A DNA stretch of 64,000 nucleotides from NCBI RefSeq assembly GCF_000971475.1, contig NZ_DF967585.1:145591-209590 (forward strand). The letters are read 5' to 3'. Position 1 is the first letter of the stretch. Each line of letters opens with the position of its first letter. The notes beneath the pieces were generated by a model that saw nothing but the letters and a program-made list of their open reading frames with translations, had not been told where the DNA came from and made no database searches. The stretch comes from Sulfuricella sp. T08. GTDB lineage: Bacteria; Pseudomonadota; Gammaproteobacteria; Burkholderiales; Sulfuricellaceae. Below are positions 18,057-30,174 of this stretch, one piece after another. A program made the position numbers and the translations under genes.

Positions 18057-19184
18057 TTAATCCCAGCTCAACGCTCCCCCACTCTGATACTCCGTCACCC
18101 GAGTCTCAAAGAAGTTCTTTTCCTTCTTCAAATCCATCATCTCGCTCATCCACGGGAAGGGATTCTCCGCCCCCGGATAAAGCTGATCGATCCCGATCTG
18201 CTGGCAACGACGGTTGGCGATGAAGCGCAGGTATTCCTTGAACATCGAGGCATTCATGCCGAGCACGCCGCGCGGCATGGTGTCTTCGGCATAGGCGTAC
18301 TCCAGTTCCACCGCCTTCTTGATCAGGCCGGCGATTTCGACACGGAATTCAGGCGTCCACAGGTGCGGGTTTTCCATCTTGATCTGGTTGATCAGATCCA
18401 CGCCGAAATTCAGGTGCATGGACTCGTCGCGCAGGATGTACTGGTACTGCTCGGCGGCACCGACCATCTTGTTCATCCGGCCCAGCGCGAGGATCTGCAC
18501 GAAACCGACATAGAAGAAGATGCCTTCCATGATGCAGGCGAAAACGATAATCGAGCGCAGCAGCTTCTGGTCGTCTTCCGGCGTGCCAGTCTTGAAGTTC
18601 GGGTTGCACAGGATGTCGATGAACGGGATCAGGAATTCGTCCTTGTCGCGGATCGACGGGATCTCGTGGTACATGTTGAAGACTTCGCCCTCGTCCAGCC
18701 CCAGGCTTTCGACAATGTACTGGTAGGCGTGGGTGTGGATGGCCTCCTCGAACGCCTGGCGCAGCAGGTACTGGCGGCATTCCGGCGCGGTGATATGGCG
18801 GTAGGTGCCGAGCACGATGTTGTTGGCGGCGAGGCTGTCGGCCGTGGTGAAGAAACCCAGGTTGCGCATCACGATGCGGCGCTCGTCCTCGGTCAGACCG
18901 TTGGGGTCTTTCCATAGCGCGATGTCGCGGTTCATGTTCACTTCCTGCGGCATCCAGTGGTTGGCGCAGGCATCCAGGTATTTCTGCCAGGCCCAGTTGT
19001 ACTTGAACGGCACCAGCTGGTTAACGTCGGCGTCGCCGTTGATGATGCGCTTGTCTTCGGCCTTGATGCGGCGGGTGTCGTGGATACCGGTGAGGGCAGC
19101 GGAAACGGGCTCGGCAGGTTGTGGTGTGACTGGTGGCATGGGCATGGCGGCTCTGGTTGGTGTGGTATCTTCGAAACTTAGCAT
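18057..19184 (-). CDS. nrdB: Ribonucleotide reductase class I, beta subunit
   Basis: 375 residues. All six iron ligands can be placed by spacing against E. coli NrdB: D116, E147, H150, E220, E254 and H257; the radical tyrosine is Y154 (EEAIHTHAY). It therefore looks like a class Ia-type Fe/tyrosyl radical enzyme. The C-terminal tail (SGGALSWD) is the expected docking peptide for NrdA. The N-terminal 35 residues are Pro/Ala-rich and variable. GGAG lies eight bases before the ATG. It is the second gene after nrdA in the same direction, separated by a palindromic insertion. Confidence 0.96.
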   Translation of the reverse strand: MLSFEDTTPTRAAMPMPPVTPQPAEPVSAALTGIHDTRRIKAEDKRIINGDADVNQLVPFKYNWAWQKYLDACANHWMPQEVNMNRDIALWKDPNGLTEDERRIVMRNLGFFTTADSLAANNIVLGTYRHITAPECRQYLLRQAFEEAIHTHAYQYIVESLGLDEGEVFNMYHEIPSIRDKDEFLIPFIDILCNPNFKTGTPEDDQKLLRSIIVFACIMEGIFFYVGFVQILALGRMNKMVGAAEQYQYILRDESMHLNFGVDLINQIKMENPHLWTPEFRVEIAGLIKKAVELEYAYAEDTMPRGVLGMNASMFKEYLRFIANRRCQQIGIDQLYPGAENPFPWMSEMMDLKKEKNFFETRVTEYQSGGALSWD

Positions 19185-19220
19185 ATTATTGTCTCCTTAA
19201 ATTACTTCTTCACCGCAGTT

Positions 19221-19370
19221 CATGTAGGTTGGGTTAGGCGCGGTTTTTTGCGCCGTAACCCAACAAACCCAAACTTCACCAAAAGTAGGCACCTCTAGGC
19301 GAAACCAACATTTTTAAGGAAGATTGGGTTTGTTGGGTTACGCGATAAAGCCGCTAACCCAACCTACATG
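19221..19370. repeat. MITE-like inverted repeat between nrdA and nrdB
   Basis: Two roughly 50-base arms, 19221-19272 and 19324-19370, are inverted copies (CATGTAGGTTGGGTTAG at the tip, GTAACCCAACAAACCCAA inside). Each arm is itself partly palindromic. The 150-bp unit fills nearly all of the nrdA-nrdB gap and carries no gene. Confidence 0.8.
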
Positions 19371-19389
19371 ACCGTGGTTAGTTGTTTTA

Positions 19390-22233
<2,844 letters not shown>

Positions 22234-22289
22234 GGGTGGTTATCCTCCTGATTTATTATTGCGGTACATCTGCTTGGCTAACCTCTTGT

Positions 22290-22326
22290 CCACAACATAT
22301 CCACTACATATCCACAACATGTTGTG
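22290..22326 (-). promoter_or_regulatory. Candidate NrdR box and DnaA-like sites upstream of nrdA
   Basis: Three tandem 11-mers CCACAACATAT, CCACTACATAT and CCACAACATGT (22290-22322) run into the perfect palindrome CACAACATGTTGTG (22313-22326), which matches the NrdR consensus core CACAATATATTGTG at 12 of 14 positions. TATCCACAA and TTGTCCACA are each one base from a DnaA box. It sits 57-93 bases before the nrdA start. Confidence 0.6.
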
Positions 22327-22483
22327 TCTGGGCTATCAAATTACCACTAATTCTAGTATCGCGGTTGACAAAACGCAACCAGAATTTCCATTCAATTTTC
22401 ATCTGCCGTGTAAGCCGCTGTGGGCGCCAAAGTTGTAAAAGGACCATTTGTTGGATAGTCTGAAATGGAGAGGGTTTCATCAC

Positions 22484-23200
22484 ATGCAGCCATCGCCACT
22501 AACCGTATTCGTCGCGCGCGGCCTGACCAAGACTTACCACATGGGAGAAGTGGAGGTACCGGCCCTGCGCGCGCTGGATATCGAGATCTACCAGGGCGAG
22601 TTCGTCGTGCTGCTGGGGCCTTCGGGCAGCGGGAAATCGACCCTGCTCAACATCCTCGGCGGCCTGGACACGCCCACCAGCGGCGAGGCATTCTGGCGCG
22701 ACCACAACCTGGCCACCTCCGGCGAGCGCGAACTGACCGAATACCGGCGCGATCACGTCGGCTTTGTATTCCAGTTCTACAACCTGATTTCCAGCCTCAC
22801 CGTGCGCGAGAACGTCGCCCTGGTGACCGAGATCGCGCCCAAACCGATGACGCCGGAAGAAGCCTTAAGACTGGTCGGACTGGAATACCGCATGGACCAC
22901 TTTCCTTCCCAGCTATCCGGCGGCGAGCAGCAGCGCGTGGCCATCGCCCGCGCTATCGCCAAACGGCCGGACGTGCTGCTGTGCGACGAACCGACCGGGG
23001 CGCTCGACTACGAAACCGGCAAGGTGGTGCTGGAAGTGATCGCCAGGATCAACCAGGAACTCGGCACCACGGCGGTAGTGATCACACACAACGCCTCCAT
23101 CGCCGGCATGGCCGACCGGGTGATGCGCATGGCCGACGGGCATATCGCCTCGGTGGAGACCAACCCGCACAAACTGACTCCATCGGAGTTGTCATGGTGA
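22484..23200 (+). CDS. ABC transporter ATP-binding protein (LolD/MacB type)
   Basis: 238 residues from the ATG at 22484, ten bases after GGAGAGG. Walker [10 protein letters not shown], signature [14 protein letters not shown], Walker [13 protein letters not shown], then the H-loop in VVITHNAS: a complete ATPase. The match to LolD/MacB-type subunits and the FtsX-like permease that follows show a mechanotransmission-type or lipid/lipoprotein exporter, not an importer. Confidence 0.93.
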   Translation: MQPSPLTVFVARGLTKTYHMGEVEVPALRALDIEIYQGEFVVLLGPSGSGKSTLLNILGGLDTPTSGEAFWRDHNLATSGERELTEYRRDHVGFVFQFYNLISSLTVRENVALVTEIAPKPMTPEEALRLVGLEYRMDHFPSQLSGGEQQRVAIARAIAKRPDVLLCDEPTGALDYETGKVVLEVIARINQELGTTAVVITHNASIAGMADRVMRMADGHIASVETNPHKLTPSELSW

Positions 23201-23210
23201 CGTTAAACCT

Positions 23211-23288
23211 GGTGAGGGGTGAGGAGTCCGGGGTGAGGAGTTGCCACCCTCCGTTCTCCTCACTCTTCACTCCTTACTCCTCACTCCC
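23211..23288. repeat. Purine-rich heptamer repeats forming a hairpin
   Basis: Left arm repeats GGGGTGAGGAGT twice; right arm is its pyrimidine complement (CTCCTCACTC, CACTCC, ACTCCTCACTCC). It fills the gap between the ATPase and permease genes and ends four bases before the permease ATG, so it could act on translation of the permease. A related repeat is at 36796-36859. Confidence 0.65.
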
Positions 23289-23291
23289 GCA

Positions 23292-25652
23292 ATGAAAGCC
23301 CTCGACCGCAAGCTGTTGCGCGACCTCTGGCAGATGCGCAGCCAGGCGTTCACCATCGCCCTGGTAGTGGCCTCGGGCATCGGCTCCTTCATCGCCTTGC
23401 TATCCACTTACGATTCGCTGCAATGGTCGCGTCATTCCTATTATGAGGAGGCGCGCTTTGCCCAGGTGTTCGCCGACGTCAAGCGCGCACCCCGGCCGGT
23501 GGAACGGCAAATTGTCGAATTGCCGGGGGTCGCCGCGGTGGAAACCACCGTGGTACAGGATGTGACCCTGGATATCCCGGGCGTGGCCGAGCCGGTGATC
23601 GGCCGCATGATCGGCCTGGCTAACGGCGGACAGCCCAGCCTGAACCGCCTGTTTCTGCGCCAGGGCCGCCTGCCTGAAGATGGAAAAAGGAATGAAGCCC
23701 TGGTTTCGGAGGGATTTTCCAAGGCACGAGGGCTTAAACCCGGCGACCACATCGCCGCCCTGCTCAACGGCAAGCGCGAAACCCTGGATATCGTCGGCAT
23801 CGTGCTATCGCCGGAATACATCTTCGCCTCCCGCGGCGGCGAGATCCCGGACGACAAGGGATTTGGCGTGTTCTGGATGGAACGCGAGCGCCTGGCGACT
23901 GCCTTCGACATGGAGGGCGCATTCAACCGCGTGTCGCTGAGTCTGGCACCGGGGGCCAGCGAGGCGGCGGTGATCGATGCCCTCGACCACCTGCTCGAAC
24001 CTTACGGCAGCCTCAGTGCTTACGGCCGCAAGGATCAGAACTCGCACCGCATCCTGAGCCAGGAGATCGACCAGCAAAAAACCATGGCCACGATTTTCCC
24101 CACCATTTTCCTCGGCGTGGCAGCATTCCTGCTCAACGTGGTGCTGGCCCGCCAGGTAGCCACCCAGCGCGACCAGATCGCGGCCCTGAAAGCGCTCGGC
24201 TATACCGACTTCGCCATCGCCGCCCACTACCTCAAACTGGTGCTGGCGATCGTGCTGGCCGGCATCGTTCTCGGCTTCGGCATCGGCGCCTGGATGGGCT
24301 ATGAAATGACGGCGATGTATACCCTGTTTTTCCACTTTCCACGCCTGATCTACCGCATCCAGCCATGGATTGCCGTGGTGGCGTCAGGCATCAGCCTGGC
24401 AGCCGCCGCGGGCGCTGCGCTCGGCACCGTGCGCAGCATCCTGTCACTGGCGCCGGCGGAAGCGATGCGCCCGCCCGCCCCGACCCGCTACCGGCGCCTG
24501 CTGCTGGAACGGCTCGGCCTGGCACATCTGCTCTCACCCCAGGCGCGCATGGTGATCCGCACCCTGGAACGCCGCCTGCTGCGCACCCTGCTGACCACCT
24601 TCGGCATCGCCTGCTCGGTTGCCATCCTCGTGTCCGGGACTTTCTGGCGGGATTCGGTGAACTACCTGATCGATGTCCAGTTCTACATGGCCGACCGGGG
24701 CGATGTGAACGTGGTGTTCGTCAATCCGGTCGCCCGCAGCGCCCTTTATGAAATCGGCCGCCTGCCCGGCGTGCTGCGCACCGAGGAAGTGCGCTCCGTG
24801 CCGGTGCGCCTGCGTGCCGGCCATCACACTTACCGCACCGCCGTGTCCGGCTTTCCCCCGGATGCGCAACTGCGTCAGTTGCTGGATACCGATTTGCACC
24901 GCGTACCCCTGTCTCCCGACGGCATCCTGCTCTCCCGGCGACTGGCAGAACGGCTGGCGGTCAAACCCGGCGACCGGCTGACGCTGGAATCCCTCGAAGC
25001 CACCCGCGCGAAACGTGAAGCCGTGGTTGCCGGAGTCGTCAACGACCTGGTCGGCCTTTCCGCCTACATGGACATCGCCGCCCTGAACCGGCTGATGGGC
25101 GAGGGAGAATCCATCTCCGCCGTGGCTCTGACGCTGGATCCGGCACTGGCAAAGGAATTTTATGCGCGCCTCAAGGAAATGCCCCAGGTCGCCACGGTTT
25201 CCATCAAGGGTGAACTGCTGCGCAGCTTCCGCGAAACCAACGCCCGCTTCCTGCTTTTTTTCACCGCCATCGTGACCGCATTCGCCGCCGCGATCGCGGT
25301 GGGCGTAGTCTACAACAGCGCCCGCATCTCCCTGGCGGAAAGATCCTGGGAACTGGCCAGCCTGCGCGTACTGGGTTTCACCCGTCACGAGGTTTCCGGG
25401 CTGCTGCTGGGCGAGCTCGCGATCGAAATCGCACTGGCGATCCCGCTCGGCCTGTGGCTGGGCTACCTGTTGTCAGCGTTGATCGTTTCCATGATGACTG
25501 CCGAGACCATTACCTTCCCGCTTGTCATCACCTCCAGCACCTATGCCTATGCCGCTCTCGTCATCCTGGCCGCCGGCGTGGCCAGTTCGCTGATCGTGCG
25601 CCACCGGGTGGATCACCTGGATCTGGTGGCAGTATTGAAGACCAGGGAATAA
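23292..25652 (+). CDS. FtsX-like ABC transporter permease
   Basis: 786 residues from the ATG at 23292; the frame runs further up through repeat sequence. N-terminal membrane segment (about 20-43), a large periplasmic domain, a trio of membrane segments (about 260-380), a second N-terminal-type segment (about 428-450, TFGIACSVAILVSGTFWRDS), another periplasmic domain and a final trio (about 660-775). This duplicated 4+4 arrangement with two FtsX domains is characteristic of large FtsX/MacB-family permeases. It would work with the preceding ATPase and the HlyD protein at 28938. Confidence 0.9.
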   Translation: MKALDRKLLRDLWQMRSQAFTIALVVASGIGSFIALLSTYDSLQWSRHSYYEEARFAQVFADVKRAPRPVERQIVELPGVAAVETTVVQDVTLDIPGVAEPVIGRMIGLANGGQPSLNRLFLRQGRLPEDGKRNEALVSEGFSKARGLKPGDHIAALLNGKRETLDIVGIVLSPEYIFASRGGEIPDDKGFGVFWMERERLATAFDMEGAFNRVSLSLAPGASEAAVIDALDHLLEPYGSLSAYGRKDQNSHRILSQEIDQQKTMATIFPTIFLGVAAFLLNVVLARQVATQRDQIAALKALGYTDFAIAAHYLKLVLAIVLAGIVLGFGIGAWMGYEMTAMYTLFFHFPRLIYRIQPWIAVVASGISLAAAAGAALGTVRSILSLAPAEAMRPPAPTRYRRLLLERLGLAHLLSPQARMVIRTLERRLLRTLLTTFGIACSVAILVSGTFWRDSVNYLIDVQFYMADRGDVNVVFVNPVARSALYEIGRLPGVLRTEEVRSVPVRLRAGHHTYRTAVSGFPPDAQLRQLLDTDLHRVPLSPDGILLSRRLAERLAVKPGDRLTLESLEATRAKREAVVAGVVNDLVGLSAYMDIAALNRLMGEGESISAVALTLDPALAKEFYARLKEMPQVATVSIKGELLRSFRETNARFLLFFTAIVTAFAAAIAVGVVYNSARISLAERSWELASLRVLGFTRHEVSGLLLGELAIEIALAIPLGLWLGYLLSALIVSMMTAETITFPLVITSSTYAYAALVILAAGVASSLIVRHRVDHLDLVAVLKTRE

Positions 25653-25818
25653 ACGGGCAATCCCTGGCTACCATCCAGACATCAGTTTAAAGAAATACGA
25701 AAATTCAACGTTCCTCCGGCAATCAGACTGAACAGGTTCAACAAGCCGGCCTTAAGACCGACAGGCCGCCAAAAGTGAACTATATTTATTCTATCTAAAT
25801 AATCAGGAGGAGGAACAC

Positions 25819-26775
25819 ATGGCCACCTACCGGATCGGCTCCAGCGGAGAAGAAGTCAGACAAATCCAGGTAAGGCTGCAAGCGCTGGGTCTATACCGAG
25901 GCCCGATCGACGGCGCCTTCGGCGGCGGCTCCGAAGTTGCTGTAAAAGCTTTCCAGCAGAATACCGGCCTCGAAGTGGACGGCGACGTCGGCCCCATTAC
26001 CTGGAAAACGCTGTTCAATGCCAAAATTCCAGCCCCCTCTCTGCTCTCCAAACCACTCGACTATCGCTGCCTGGCGCTGACCGGTGCGTTCGAAACCAAT
26101 TCCGGCTTTCCCGACTGCTTTGCCGGCCTCTCTGGCGATTTCGACGGCCAGGGCATCAGCTTTGGCGTGTGCCAGTGGAATTTCGGCCAGGGTTCGCTTC
26201 AGCCGCTGCTCAAGGACATGATAGTGCAGCACCCCGATATCGTCCGGTCGATTTTCCGGGAACAGCACGACGTACTGGCCACAGTACTGAACGCCGGCAA
26301 ACGCGAGTTGATGAGCTTCGCGGCCAGCATCCAGCACCCGGTCCGGCACACCATCAACGAGCCGTGGTGCGGCATGTTCAAGTCCCTCGCCAGAACGCAG
26401 GAATGCCAGGCGATCCAGCAGAAATACGCGGCGACACTGTATCAGTCGGCGCTCAGCCTGTGTTCCGATTTCGGCCTCTGGTCGCAACGCGCTGCCGCCC
26501 TGATGTTCGACATCAAAGTGCAAAACGGCAGTATCCGGGACCTTACCAAAGCACGGATACTGGCGGATTTCGCCAGCCTTGCGCCCGATCTGCCGCGCAC
26601 AACGCTGGAGGTGGAGAAGATGAAAATCGTCGCCAACCGCCGCGCCGAGGCGGCCAACTCGCGCTGGGTCGAGGACGTCAGAAGCAGGAAGCTTTGCATC
26701 GCCAAAGGCGAAGGCATAGTTCACGGTATCCGCTACAACCTGGAAGAACAATTTGGCATCGTGTTAACTGAATAA
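25819..26775 (+). CDS. Peptidoglycan-binding protein with a lysozyme-like domain
   Basis: 318 residues. Residues 1-68 form a PG_binding_1 domain (GSSGEEVRQIQVRLQALG, DGAFGGGSEVAVKAFQ, DGDVGPITWKTLF). The rest (LTGAFETNSGFPDCF, GDFDGQGISFGVCQWNFGQG) resembles chitosanase or lysozyme-like glycoside hydrolases, with Glu (ETN) and Asp (GDFDGQG) as candidate catalytic residues. There is no signal peptide. A strong site GGAGGAGG lies before the ATG. The next gene starts 11 bases downstream. The pair lies between the permease and adaptor genes of an ABC exporter. Activity is inferred. Confidence 0.75.
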   Translation: MATYRIGSSGEEVRQIQVRLQALGLYRGPIDGAFGGGSEVAVKAFQQNTGLEVDGDVGPITWKTLFNAKIPAPSLLSKPLDYRCLALTGAFETNSGFPDCFAGLSGDFDGQGISFGVCQWNFGQGSLQPLLKDMIVQHPDIVRSIFREQHDVLATVLNAGKRELMSFAASIQHPVRHTINEPWCGMFKSLARTQECQAIQQKYAATLYQSALSLCSDFGLWSQRAAALMFDIKVQNGSIRDLTKARILADFASLAPDLPRTTLEVEKMKIVANRRAEAANSRWVEDVRSRKLCIAKGEGIVHGIRYNLEEQFGIVLTE

Positions 26776-26786
26776 GGAGAACGATC

Positions 26787-28775
26787 ATGGCTGCTGGCAA
26801 GAAAACGAAGACACCCCAACGCGCCTACAACGTCCGGCCGGACACAATGGATTTTCGCGACAAGATGTACGAGGCGACGCTGATCGAAGTGCCGAAGCGC
26901 ATCCCCCTGGAAAACTATGCAAAGGTGCAAGTACCCGTACTCAACCAGGGCCAGGAAGGTGCCTGCACCGGCTTCGGGCTGGCGACCGTGGCCAACTACC
27001 TGCTGCGCAAGCGCAAGGAATTAAAAGGCAAGGACTCGGTCAGCCCGCGCATGCTGTACGAAATGGCCAAGCGCTACGACGAATGGCCCGGTGAAAAATA
27101 CGATGGCTCCAGCGCGCGCGGCGCAATGAAGGGGTGGAACAAGCATGGGGTGTGCGCCACATCGGTGTGGCCCTACGACCCGAAAAAACCCGACCCGCGA
27201 CTGACCGAGACGCGCCTCGCAGATGCCGCCGGGCGTCCGCTGGGAGCCTACTTCCGCGTCAACCACCAGGATCTGGTGGCGATGCACGCGGCGCTGGCCG
27301 AAGTCGGTATTCTGTACGCCACCGCCAGCGTGCACGCGGGATGGGAAGCAGTGGGCGAAAATGGTGTGATCCCGCTGCAGGACGAGATACTGGGCGGCCA
27401 TGCGTTCGCCATCGTCGCCTTCGACGAGCGCGGGTTCTGGATCCAGAATTCGTGGGGTCCGGACTGGGGGCAGCAAGGCTACGCGCTGGTCACCTACAAG
27501 GATTGGCTCGCCAACGGCACCGACGTGTGGGTGGCCCGGCTGGGCGCGCCGGTAATACTGGAAACTGCCGCCAAGGGCGCCGCGCCGCGTCATGCCGGCA
27601 TCGCGCGCGCCAAAGCCTACTCCTATCCCGATCTGCGGCCCCACATCATCAGCATCGGCAACGACGGAGCGCTACGTACCAGCGGCACCTTCGGCACCAC
27701 GGCTAGCGACGTGGAGGAAATTATCAAGCAGGACTTCCTGCGCGTCACCCAAAGCTGGAAAAAGAAACGCCTGCTGATCTACGCCCACGGCGGACTGGTG
27801 AACGAGGAGTCGGCCATCCAGCGCGTCGCCGACTACCGCAATGCGTTACTGGAGCAGGAAGTGTACCCGCTGGCCTTTAGCTGGAAAACCGACGCCTGGA
27901 CCACGATCAAAAACATTCTGGAGGACGCCCACCACCGGCGCCGCCCGGAAGGTTTGCTCGATGTGGCCAAGGACTTCATGCTTGACCGGCTCGACGACGC
28001 ACTCGAACCTCTGGCGCGGATGCTGGGCGGAAAGGCGATGTGGAGCGAGATGAAGGAAAACGGTGTGTTCGCCACGATGAAGGAGAATGGTGGAGCACGC
28101 ATCGCGCTTGGCCACCTGAACCAGCTGCTGGCGCAGGATCCGTCGATAGAAATCCACTTTGCCGGTCACAGCGCGGGCAGCATTTTCAATGCACCGATTA
28201 TCCAGCTGCTCACCGCCAAGGGAAAAATCGCCACCGGCCCGATGAGCGGAGCGACCGGCCTGGGCCGCAAGGTCGAAACCTGCACCCTGTGGGCGCCCGC
28301 CTGCACTGTCGATCTGTTCAAGCAGGCCTACCTGCCGGCGGTCAAAAGTGGCAGCATCAAGCGCTTTGCCCTGTTTACCCTCACCGACCAGGTGGAACAG
28401 GACGACAATTGCGCCAACGTCTACCACAAGTCGCTGCTGTATCTGGTGTCCAACGCCTTCGAAGAGCGGGTGCGCATCCCGGTATTCCAGCCAGATGGCG
28501 AGCCGATCCTGGGGATGGAGAAATTCGTCCGCACAGACGCCGAACTCTCCGCGCTGTTCAAGAACGGCAAAGCCGACTGGGTACGCTCACCAAACACCGC
28601 CGAGGACGGCTCGCCCATTCATTCCACAGCACGCCACCACGGCGATTTCGACGACGACAAACCAACCGTGCTCGCCACCCTGGCACGTATCCTCGGCCAT
28701 GGCACGTCGCAAGCGCCGTTTGAATTTGCCCGTACCCCCGCGTCGCTGCGGGCGCGCAGGCTGAGATTGAGCTAA
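26787..28775 (+). CDS. Papain-like (C1) protease fused to an alpha/beta hydrolase
   Basis: 662 residues, no signal peptide. Residues 1-255: papain fold with Q54 and C60 in NQGQEGACTGFG, H205 in GGHAFAIVAFDERG and N221 in IQNSWGPDWGQQGY, i.e. the full catalytic set. Residues about 325-600: alpha/beta hydrolase with LLIYAHGG (oxyanion side) and nucleophile S462 in AGHSAGS. The C-terminal 60 residues are basic. One polypeptide thus joins a peptidase and an esterase/lipase, next to a peptidoglycan-binding hydrolase. The set looks like an effector-type or toxin-type cassette, which is inference. Confidence 0.8.
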   Translation: MAAGKKTKTPQRAYNVRPDTMDFRDKMYEATLIEVPKRIPLENYAKVQVPVLNQGQEGACTGFGLATVANYLLRKRKELKGKDSVSPRMLYEMAKRYDEWPGEKYDGSSARGAMKGWNKHGVCATSVWPYDPKKPDPRLTETRLADAAGRPLGAYFRVNHQDLVAMHAALAEVGILYATASVHAGWEAVGENGVIPLQDEILGGHAFAIVAFDERGFWIQNSWGPDWGQQGYALVTYKDWLANGTDVWVARLGAPVILETAAKGAAPRHAGIARAKAYSYPDLRPHIISIGNDGALRTSGTFGTTASDVEEIIKQDFLRVTQSWKKKRLLIYAHGGLVNEESAIQRVADYRNALLEQEVYPLAFSWKTDAWTTIKNILEDAHHRRRPEGLLDVAKDFMLDRLDDALEPLARMLGGKAMWSEMKENGVFATMKENGGARIALGHLNQLLAQDPSIEIHFAGHSAGSIFNAPIIQLLTAKGKIATGPMSGATGLGRKVETCTLWAPACTVDLFKQAYLPAVKSGSIKRFALFTLTDQVEQDDNCANVYHKSLLYLVSNAFEERVRIPVFQPDGEPILGMEKFVRTDAELSALFKNGKADWVRSPNTAEDGSPIHSTARHHGDFDDDKPTVLATLARILGHGTSQAPFEFARTPASLRARRLRLS

Positions 28776-28937
28776 CGATCATGGCGAACCACCGCCACGG
28801 ATGGTGACCATCGGTTATAACGATGCTGATCTCTGGCTGTACCTGCAGTGCAGCCAGAAAACGCCAAAGTCAAATGGAATCTGGTAGTGCTGTCGAGCAG
28901 ACAATACTTAAGCCCGGCAGGCTGCTAGAATCCAAAC

Positions 28938-30143
28938 ATGATGTGGATCAAAAGAACACTACTCGTCCTGCTCGCTATCGCCTTGCTCGGTGCGCTGGCC
29001 ATGGCATTCCGTCCGCAACCGGCGCTGGTGGAAGTCGCTGAAGTCACGCGCGGCCCTTTCGAGCAGGTCATCGAGGACGACGGCAAAACCCGAGTGCGCG
29101 AACGCTACGTGGTGTCCGCTCCGCTCGCCGGCAAACTCCAGCGGATTACGCTCAAGGCCGGCGATGCAGTCACAGCCGGCATGGTGCTGGCGTTCATTGA
29201 CCCCAGCTCGCCTGCCCTGCTGGATGTGCGCACCGAACGAGAACTCACCGAACGCGTAGGCGCAGCTGAAGCAATCAGGCTGCGCGCCACGGCCACAGTC
29301 GAACGGGCTCGGGCGGCGCTGGACAAATCCCACTCCGATCTGGAGCGCACCCGCAAGCTGGCTGCAAAAAACTTCGTTTCAGCTGCCCAGCTGGAACAGG
29401 TTGAACTTGAAACCAAGATCAGCCTGCGCGAACTGGAGGCAGCCCGCTATGCCGACCATGCCGCCGCACACGACGTATCAGTGGCCCGCGCCGCCCTGCT
29501 CCAGGTTCGCGGCGAAGCCGCCGGAAAACCCTCAGCGAGGCGCTGGGAAGTGCGCACCCCGGTTTCCGGCCAGGTTCTCAGGGTAGTGCAGGAAAGCGAG
29601 GCCACCGTCGCAGTGGGTACGCCGCTGTTGGAAGTCGGCCAGCCCGCCGAGCTCGAAGTGGTGGTGGATGTACTCAGCACCGACGCGGTACAGATCAAAC
29701 CGGGCGCTCCGGTACGGCTCCTGCGCTGGGGAAAAGCAGATCCGCTCGAAGGTCGCGTCAGGCGGGTGGAGCCGGCAGCCTTTACCAAGGTTTCAGCCCT
29801 GGGAGTTGAGGAGCAGCGCGTCAACGTTGTGATCGACCTCACCTCTCCCGCCGAAAAATGGCAATCACTTGGCGACGGTTACAAGGTGGATGCGAGCATC
29901 ATCGTGGCGAGCCTGGATAATGCGATCAAAGTGCCGGTCAGCGCGCTATTTCGTGACGGGGGGCAATGGGCAGTATTCACCGTCGCCAACGGCAAGGCCG
30001 TCAGACGCACGGTGCAACTGGCCCGGCGTGGCGGGCTGGAAGCAGTGGTGGAAAAGGGCCTGCAACCTGGTGAAAAAGTCATCGTGCATCCCGGCGATAC
30101 GCTCAAGGACGGGCGCCGCATAAAGATTACAGCTGGTGTATGA
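28938..30143 (+). CDS. HlyD-family periplasmic adaptor (membrane fusion protein)
   Basis: 401 residues: N-terminal membrane anchor (about 5-26), lipoyl-like halves (VSAPLAGKLQRITLKAGDAV; TPVSGQVLRVVQESEATV), an alpha-helical hairpin of about 110 residues between them (ELTERVGAAEAIRLRA..., LAAKNFVSAAQLEQVELE), and a beta-barrel domain. This is the adaptor of a tripartite ABC exporter. It is 3.3 kb downstream of the permease gene with two hydrolase genes between; the adaptor is usually adjacent, so the insertion is notable. Confidence 0.9.
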   Translation: MMWIKRTLLVLLAIALLGALAMAFRPQPALVEVAEVTRGPFEQVIEDDGKTRVRERYVVSAPLAGKLQRITLKAGDAVTAGMVLAFIDPSSPALLDVRTERELTERVGAAEAIRLRATATVERARAALDKSHSDLERTRKLAAKNFVSAAQLEQVELETKISLRELEAARYADHAAAHDVSVARAALLQVRGEAAGKPSARRWEVRTPVSGQVLRVVQESEATVAVGTPLLEVGQPAELEVVVDVLSTDAVQIKPGAPVRLLRWGKADPLEGRVRRVEPAAFTKVSALGVEEQRVNVVIDLTSPAEKWQSLGDGYKVDASIIVASLDNAIKVPVSALFRDGGQWAVFTVANGKAVRRTVQLARRGGLEAVVEKGLQPGEKVIVHPGDTLKDGRRIKITAGV

Positions 30144-30174
30144 TTAATTTTTTCAGCAATTTTCTGTAACAATA

